Below, piece after piece: positions 59,876 to 64,000 of a DNA stretch of 64,000 nucleotides (position 1 is the first letter of the stretch; each line of letters opens with the position of its first letter). The translations under genes were made by a program, and so were the position numbers. The stretch is from Faecalicoccus acidiformans (GTDB taxonomy: Bacteria > Bacillota_I > Bacilli_A > Erysipelotrichales > Erysipelotrichaceae). The stretch spans positions 62,001 to 126,000 of the forward strand of contig NZ_JACHHD010000003.1 of NCBI RefSeq assembly GCF_014202635.1, read 5' to 3'. The notes under the pieces were generated by a model. That model saw only the letters and a list, made by a program, of their open reading frames with translations, ran no database searches and was not told the origin of the DNA.

Positions 59876-60373
59876 ATGATGAAAAAAATTAATAAAGTTG
59901 AGATCCTGCTCGTGATTCTTGTATTGATCGTGATTGCGGCTGGTCTGCTTCTGCCGAAAACAGGAGAACTGGTACTGCTGGATGAATTTTGTGATCTATC
60001 AGTTATATGGATCGTTTGTGCTTATCTGGTCATGCGGGTGGTGCGAAACAGGACTTTGCTGTCGGCTTCCAGAAAGGCTCTGGGAGCAGGCGTTGTTATC
60101 GTGTGTTTTGCTTTAGCGCTCTGGTTTTCTAAGGATCTGGTGCTTGATTTGTCGTCAGGTTCGCAAACGGTTGAATTAACGGATATACAAGTCAGCGAAT
60201 CTTTGGCACATACGGGAATTTTTTCGCACCATTATTATCTGACTGGTTCTGATAATGAGGATGAAACTCTTCGATTAGAAATTTCGGGCGAAGACTATGG
60301 CAGGCTGCAACAGGGTCAAACCGTAAGGGTCGAGTACTATAAACATACGAGGCGGATCGTGAAGGTGGATTGA
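59876..60373 (+). CDS. Membrane protein of unknown function
   Basis: 165 residues. Three hydrophobic segments (ILLVILVLIVIAAGLLL, LSVIWIVCAYLVMRVV and AGVVIVCFALALWF) and a C-terminal soluble part of about 60 residues likely made of beta strands (LSSGSQTVELTDIQVSE and onward). Weak ribosome binding site; either ATG (59876 or 59879) could start it. Family not recognised. Last gene of the island operon. Confidence 0.55.
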   Translation: MMKKINKVEILLVILVLIVIAAGLLLPKTGELVLLDEFCDLSVIWIVCAYLVMRVVRNRTLLSASRKALGAGVVIVCFALALWFSKDLVLDLSSGSQTVELTDIQVSESLAHTGIFSHHYYLTGSDNEDETLRLEISGEDYGRLQQGQTVRVEYYKHTRRIVKVD

Positions 60374-60455
60374 AAAGAAGTAGATTTATTTTTGGTTTTA
60401 TGCTAAATTTTTTTCCTAAAGAAATAAAAGCGACAAATTGAAATGAGGAATGGAA

Positions 60456-61148
60456 ATGAAAAAGATTGGAATCACAACGTCACAGATGATCATGGTGGAT
60501 CCTTCGCTTTGCGGAAATAAAAAGACGAGTGTCAATACAAGTTACGTTCAGTCCATCCAGGAAACGGGCGCTTTACCGGTCTTGATTCCTTGTGTTTTAT
60601 CAAGATGGGAAATGGAACAGTATGTTTCCATGTGCGACGGCTTTCTGTTGACGGGAGGCATGGACATTGCGCCTGTTTTATATGGAGCTATGCCGCAGCG
60701 TTGCGGGACCTTTGATTATGAGGTCGACGTATGTTTGTTGGAATTTGTAAAATTGGCTCTGGAAAGCCATAAGCCGATCTTGGGAATTTGCCGAGGGATG
60801 CAGATGGTCAATATTGCCTTGGGCGGTACTTTGATCCAAGACATTCCGGCCCGATCCGGGATCGACCATTCCTTTGATTATGATGGTAATATCGTTCACA
60901 GTGTAAAACTGGAGGCTGATGGTGATTTTAATAAGCTTTTCGAAGTGGATTCGCTTTTGGTCAACAGTCTTCATCATCAGGCGATCGATGCATTGGCAGA
61001 AGGTTTGAAAGCTGAAGCTTTTGCTCCGGATGGTGTGATTGAAGGAATATCTGGGCCAAATCTGATAGGGGTGCAGTGGCATCCGGAATTGATGCGGGAA
61101 ATCGATCCTTTGATGAAGCGGTTGTTTGAATGGCTGGTGAATCATTAA
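60456..61148 (+). CDS. puuD: Gamma-glutamyl-gamma-aminobutyrate hydrolase family protein (class I amidotransferase)
   Basis: 230 residues. Class I glutamine amidotransferase-like fold with catalytic Cys in LGICRGMQMVN and His-Glu in GVQWHPELM. PuuD-like proteins hydrolyse gamma-glutamyl-GABA in putrescine catabolism or related gamma-glutamyl compounds; no other putrescine genes are seen nearby, so the true substrate is uncertain. The ATG at 60456 is chosen because GAGGA sits 6 nt upstream. Confidence 0.82.
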   Translation: MKKIGITTSQMIMVDPSLCGNKKTSVNTSYVQSIQETGALPVLIPCVLSRWEMEQYVSMCDGFLLTGGMDIAPVLYGAMPQRCGTFDYEVDVCLLEFVKLALESHKPILGICRGMQMVNIALGGTLIQDIPARSGIDHSFDYDGNIVHSVKLEADGDFNKLFEVDSLLVNSLHHQAIDALAEGLKAEAFAPDGVIEGISGPNLIGVQWHPELMREIDPLMKRLFEWLVNH

Positions 61149-61206
61149 AATGTGCAAAGGGAAATAAAAAATGCACATTGTATTGTTCTGAAACTTCATG
61201 TAAAAT
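61149..61206 (+). promoter_or_regulatory. Promoter of purE with inverted repeat
   Basis: TTGTAT (61178-61183), 17-bp spacer, TAAAAT (61201-61206). Just upstream and overlapping the -35 is a perfect inverted repeat AATGTGCA (61149-61156) / TGCACATT (61172-61179), which could be a repressor site or a weak terminator of the preceding gene. Confidence 0.65.
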
Positions 61207-61240
61207 AGCGGTGCAGGAAGTTTTTTTGGAGGTCTTACTT

Positions 61241-61297
61241 ATGGTCTTAAGAAGATTTACAAAACTGAAGAACATGGACTGTTTTAAGCGTGCCTAG
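61241..61297 (+). CDS. Possible 18-residue leader peptide of the pur operon
   Basis: ATG-started ORF with a strong ribosome binding site (GGAGG, 8 nt before). Encodes MVLRRFTKLKNMDCFKRA and stops in the loop of the following terminator. Lies about 27 nt after the predicted start of transcription. Looks like an attenuator peptide; the trigger is unknown. Confidence 0.5.
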   Translation: MVLRRFTKLKNMDCFKRA

Positions 61298-61313
61298 ATG
61301 GGACGCTTTTTTT
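61286..61313 (+). terminator. Terminator/attenuator upstream of purE
   Basis: AAGCGT-G-CC-TAGATG-GG-ACGCTT with one bulge, followed by seven T. It stands between the promoter and purE, so transcription must read through to express purE and purL. Confidence 0.82.
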
Positions 61314-61335
61314 AATGAAAGAGAGGATGACAGGT

Positions 61336-61821
61336 ATGAAAAAACGTGTTTTGATCGTGATGGGATCACGCAGTGATCTTCCCAGCATGGAAGGCTGCAT
61401 GAAGCAGCTGGATGATTTTGGAGTGGATTATTCGGTTCGTGTATTGAGTGCACATCGCACGCCTAACGAAGTGATCGAATTAAGCAAGAATGCCGTGGAT
61501 AACGGAATTCAGGTAATTATTGCCGCTGCCGGAGGAGCTGCTCATTTGGCGGGAGTGCTGGCAAGTTCAACCCCATTACCGGTCATTGGAATTCCGATCC
61601 AGACCAGCGCATTAGGAGGATTGGATTCTTTGTTGTCTACAGTGCAGATGCCGCAGGGAGTACCTGTCGCTACGGTTGCCATTGGCAAAGCCGGTGCTCG
61701 TAATGCAGCGATTTTGGCTTGTCAGATGATGGGGCTGGCAGATCCGGATCTTCAACAAAAAATCGTTGATTTTAAAAAGGCGCAGGCTGAAAAAGTATTG
61801 GCAGATTCTGTAGTAGAGTAG
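61336..61821 (+). CDS. purE: 5-(carboxyamino)imidazole ribonucleotide mutase
   Basis: 161 residues. Class I PurE: VLIVMGSRSDLPSMEGCMK at the N-terminus, LSAHRTPNEVIE, AAGGAAHLAGVLAS and GIPIQTSALGGLDSLLS. Converts N5-CAIR to CAIR in purine synthesis. The ATG at 61336 lies after GAGAGGATGACAGGT. Separated from purL by 9 nt; a purK gene is not seen here. Confidence 0.96.
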   Translation: MKKRVLIVMGSRSDLPSMEGCMKQLDDFGVDYSVRVLSAHRTPNEVIELSKNAVDNGIQVIIAAAGGAAHLAGVLASSTPLPVIGIPIQTSALGGLDSLLSTVQMPQGVPVATVAIGKAGARNAAILACQMMGLADPDLQQKIVDFKKAQAEKVLADSVVE

Positions 61822-61830
61822 GAGAAAAAG

Positions 61831-64000
61831 ATGAACACACGCTTATTCGTTAGAAAAAAAGAACAGTTTCAAGTAGAAAGCCGGTCTCTGTGCAATGAGC
61901 TGAAACAGTCTTTAGGGCTGGGGGACGATTTTGGCCTGGTACAATACAACATCTACGATATCTTTGATGCGGATACGAAGGATATTGAGTTGTTGAAGAC
62001 CAATGTCTGCAGTGAGATCGTGACTGATGAGGTCTTAGATGCCGTGGATTTAGAGGGCAGGACGTATTTGGCTTATGAATATTTGCCGGGACAATACGAT
62101 CAAAGAGCAGACAGCGCGATGCAGTGTCTGATGCTTCTCAACAACAAGCAGACTGTACAGATCCATTCGGGAACACTGTTGGTGTTTGAAGGCAGTTTGA
62201 GCCCAGAAAAACTGGATCAGATCACACATTATCTGGTCAATCCGGTGGAAGCTCGCGTTAAGGATTTGAGTGTTTTGGAAAATGATCAGGATGTGGAAGT
62301 AACGCCTGTTCCGGTATTGGAAGGGTTTACGACATTATCGAAAGAAGATTTGGAAGCTTTGCGCCAAAAAGAAGGATTGGCAATGAGCTTTGAGGATATT
62401 GAACATGTGCAGGCGTATTTTCGCGATGAAGAAAAACGCGACTGTACAATGACGGAATTAAAAGTTCTGGATACGTATTGGTCCGATCATTGTCGTCATA
62501 CGACTTTTGAAACAGTTTTGGATTCAGTGGATTTTAAATTATCTACATTACAGGAACAGCTGCAGGAATCGTATGCGCGGTATTGTCAAATGCGCGAAGA
62601 AGTGCATGGAAACCGCAAAGAAAAAACATTGATGGATATGGCGACGATCGCTGGTAAATATTTACGCAAGCACGGTAAACTGGAAGACTTGGAAATCAGC
62701 GATGAAATCAACGCGTGCTCTATCGAGATCAAGGTGGATGTCGATGGAAAAGATGAGAACTGGCTTTTGATGTTTAAAAATGAAACACATAATCACCCGA
62801 CGGAAATCGAACCATTTGGGGGAGCTTCTACTTGTATCGGGGGAGCGATTCGTGACCCGTTATCGGGGCGCAGCTATGTGTATCAGGCAATGCGTATCAC
62901 GGGAGCCGGCGATATCACAAAACCGATCGATCAGACGATGGAACATAAATTGCCGCAGTCTAAGATCTCAAAAACGGCGGCCCATGGTTATTCCAGCTAT
63001 GGAAATCAGATTGGTCTGGCAACGACATTTGTCGAAGAGATCTTTGATGAAGGCTATGTCGCCAAACGTATGGAAGTCGGTGCAGTAGTCGGAGCAGCAC
63101 CAAAGAGTCATGTAAAACGGGAAAAACCGCTGCCGGGCGATATCATTGTCTTGATTGGAGGTGCCACTGGCCGTGATGGTATCGGAGGTGCCACCGGATC
63201 GAGCAAGGAACATAATGAAACTTCTTTGGAGAAATGTTCTAGCGAAGTACAAAAGGGCAATGCCTTGATAGAACGTAAGCTGCAGCGCTTGTTCAGAAAT
63301 CCGGCTTGCACGAAGCTGATCAAAAAGGCTAATGATTTTGGAGCTGGCGGTGTCAGTGTTGCGGTCGGAGAACTGGCTGATGGACTGGATATCGATCTGG
63401 ATGCGGTTCCTGTGAAATACCAGGGATTGGATGGGACAGAACTTGCCATCAGTGAATCACAGGAACGCATGGCTTGTCTGATTGCAGCTGAGGATTTTGA
63501 AAAATTCAAGGCCGAAGCGCACAAAGAAAACTTAGAGGCGATCAAAGTGGCTCAAGTAACGGATACCAATCGTCTGGTGATGCGTTTTCGAGGACGCACG
63601 ATCGTTGATATGTCTCGCGCTTTCTTAGATACCAACGGGGTTCGTCAGCATCAGCGTGTGGAAGTAGTAGACAGCACATATGCGGATCAGCCGTTTGAAA
63701 AAAGTGAAACGACACTTGTTGAAACATTGAAGGATCCCAATGTAGCTTGTCAGATTGGCTTGAGTGAGATGTTTGATGCATCGATTGGGAAATCAACGGT
63801 ATTGATGCCTTTTGGCGGTTTCTATCAGTTGACGCCGGAAGAAGGCTCTGTACAGAAATTGCCGGTACATGGCATGACGAATACTTGTTCTTTGATGACG
63901 TATGGATATGATCCTAAACTGACGAAGTATTCCCCATATCTGGGGGCCAGCTATTCGGTCGTTGAAGCGTTGGCCAAGATCACGGCTTTGGGTGCGGATT
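61831..64000 (+). CDS. purL: Phosphoribosylformylglycinamidine synthase PurL, large form, partial
   Basis: An open frame runs from the ATG at 61831 (AGGAG 6 nt upstream) past the window end, so only about 723 residues are visible. The N-terminal PurS-like domain is followed by YWSDHCRHTTFE near residue 217, a FGAM synthase signature. Other landmarks are FKNETHNHPTEIEPFGGAST (ATP/metal site), GGATGRDGIGGATGSS and NDFGAGGVSVAVGELA. It is the long single-chain type (about 1200 residues expected), not the split PurL/PurQ/PurS of Bacillus. Confidence 0.94.
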   Translation, partial: MNTRLFVRKKEQFQVESRSLCNELKQSLGLGDDFGLVQYNIYDIFDADTKDIELLKTNVCSEIVTDEVLDAVDLEGRTYLAYEYLPGQYDQRADSAMQCLMLLNNKQTVQIHSGTLLVFEGSLSPEKLDQITHYLVNPVEARVKDLSVLENDQDVEVTPVPVLEGFTTLSKEDLEALRQKEGLAMSFEDIEHVQAYFRDEEKRDCTMTELKVLDTYWSDHCRHTTFETVLDSVDFKLSTLQEQLQESYARYCQMREEVHGNRKEKTLMDMATIAGKYLRKHGKLEDLEISDEINACSIEIKVDVDGKDENWLLMFKNETHNHPTEIEPFGGASTCIGGAIRDPLSGRSYVYQAMRITGAGDITKPIDQTMEHKLPQSKISKTAAHGYSSYGNQIGLATTFVEEIFDEGYVAKRMEVGAVVGAAPKSHVKREKPLPGDIIVLIGGATGRDGIGGATGSSKEHNETSLEKCSSEVQKGNALIERKLQRLFRNPACTKLIKKANDFGAGGVSVAVGELADGLDIDLDAVPVKYQGLDGTELAISESQERMACLIAAEDFEKFKAEAHKENLEAIKVAQVTDTNRLVMRFRGRTIVDMSRAFLDTNGVRQHQRVEVVDSTYADQPFEKSETTLVETLKDPNVACQIGLSEMFDASIGKSTVLMPFGGFYQLTPEEGSVQKLPVHGMTNTCSLMTYGYDPKLTKYSPYLGASYSVVEALAKITALGAD

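Overview
This window is a low-GC Bacillota (Firmicutes) chromosome segment centred on the replication origin. The best guess is an Erysipelotrichia-type gut bacterium. That placement rests on gene content and order (rpmH-rnpA-yidC-khpB, dnaA-dnaN-yaaA-recF-gyrB-gyrA, serS with a T-box, tadA-SRP RNA-dnaX-recR, tmk-holB-ricT-rsmI), a glmS ribozyme, a teichoic-acid cluster and no sporulation genes; it is inference, not a phylogeny.

Layout. Left of the origin (1-23390) every gene is on the minus strand: glmS with its ribozyme, parB-parA-rsmG, a six-gene teichoic-acid operon (3140-9720), rpoE-argS-ywiB, a yitT-type membrane gene, a HAD/HD/Nudix/rqcP/mfd/pth run, and khpB-yidC-rnpA-rpmH, then a FemAB ligase. 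The origin is split around dnaA. A cluster of DnaA-box-like sites lies at 23391-23844. A consensus box followed by DnaA-trio-like repeats lies at 25288-25325, between dnaA and dnaN. Right of the origin most genes are on the plus strand, so both arms are transcribed mostly co-directionally with replication. The exceptions are the CYTH gene, rodA, the amidase and yggS.

The right arm carries dnaN, an acyltransferase, yaaA-recF-gyrB-gyrA, T-box-serS, SRP RNA, tadA, dnaX-recR, an HTH/coiled-coil gene with its own palindrome array, nadK, mutS-mutL-miaA-tcdA, a lipid kinase, and tmk-holB-ricT-rsmI. A probable accessory island follows (53.6-60.4 kb): a DUF4143-type ATPase behind three 33-bp repeats, two lipoproteins, and a run of small immunity-like and membrane proteins including an ankyrin protein. 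Purine genes purE and purL (cut by the window end) finish the window behind a leader peptide and terminator.

Most interesting signals: (1) an AT-rich 0.5-kb array of TCATATGA/TCATAGGA sites upstream of an uncharacterised HTH plus coiled-coil protein, about 1.1 kb from a perfect parS; (2) an in-frame A_AAA_AAG slippery site in dnaX followed at once by a -1 stop, as for a gamma-type short product; (3) an 18-codon leader ORF overlapping a terminator ahead of purE; (4) several housekeeping genes (mutS, tadA, an amidase, rsmG) whose -10 box lies 6-8 nt from the ATG with no ribosome binding site, suggesting leaderless mRNAs; (5) a DnaA-trio-type unwinding region.
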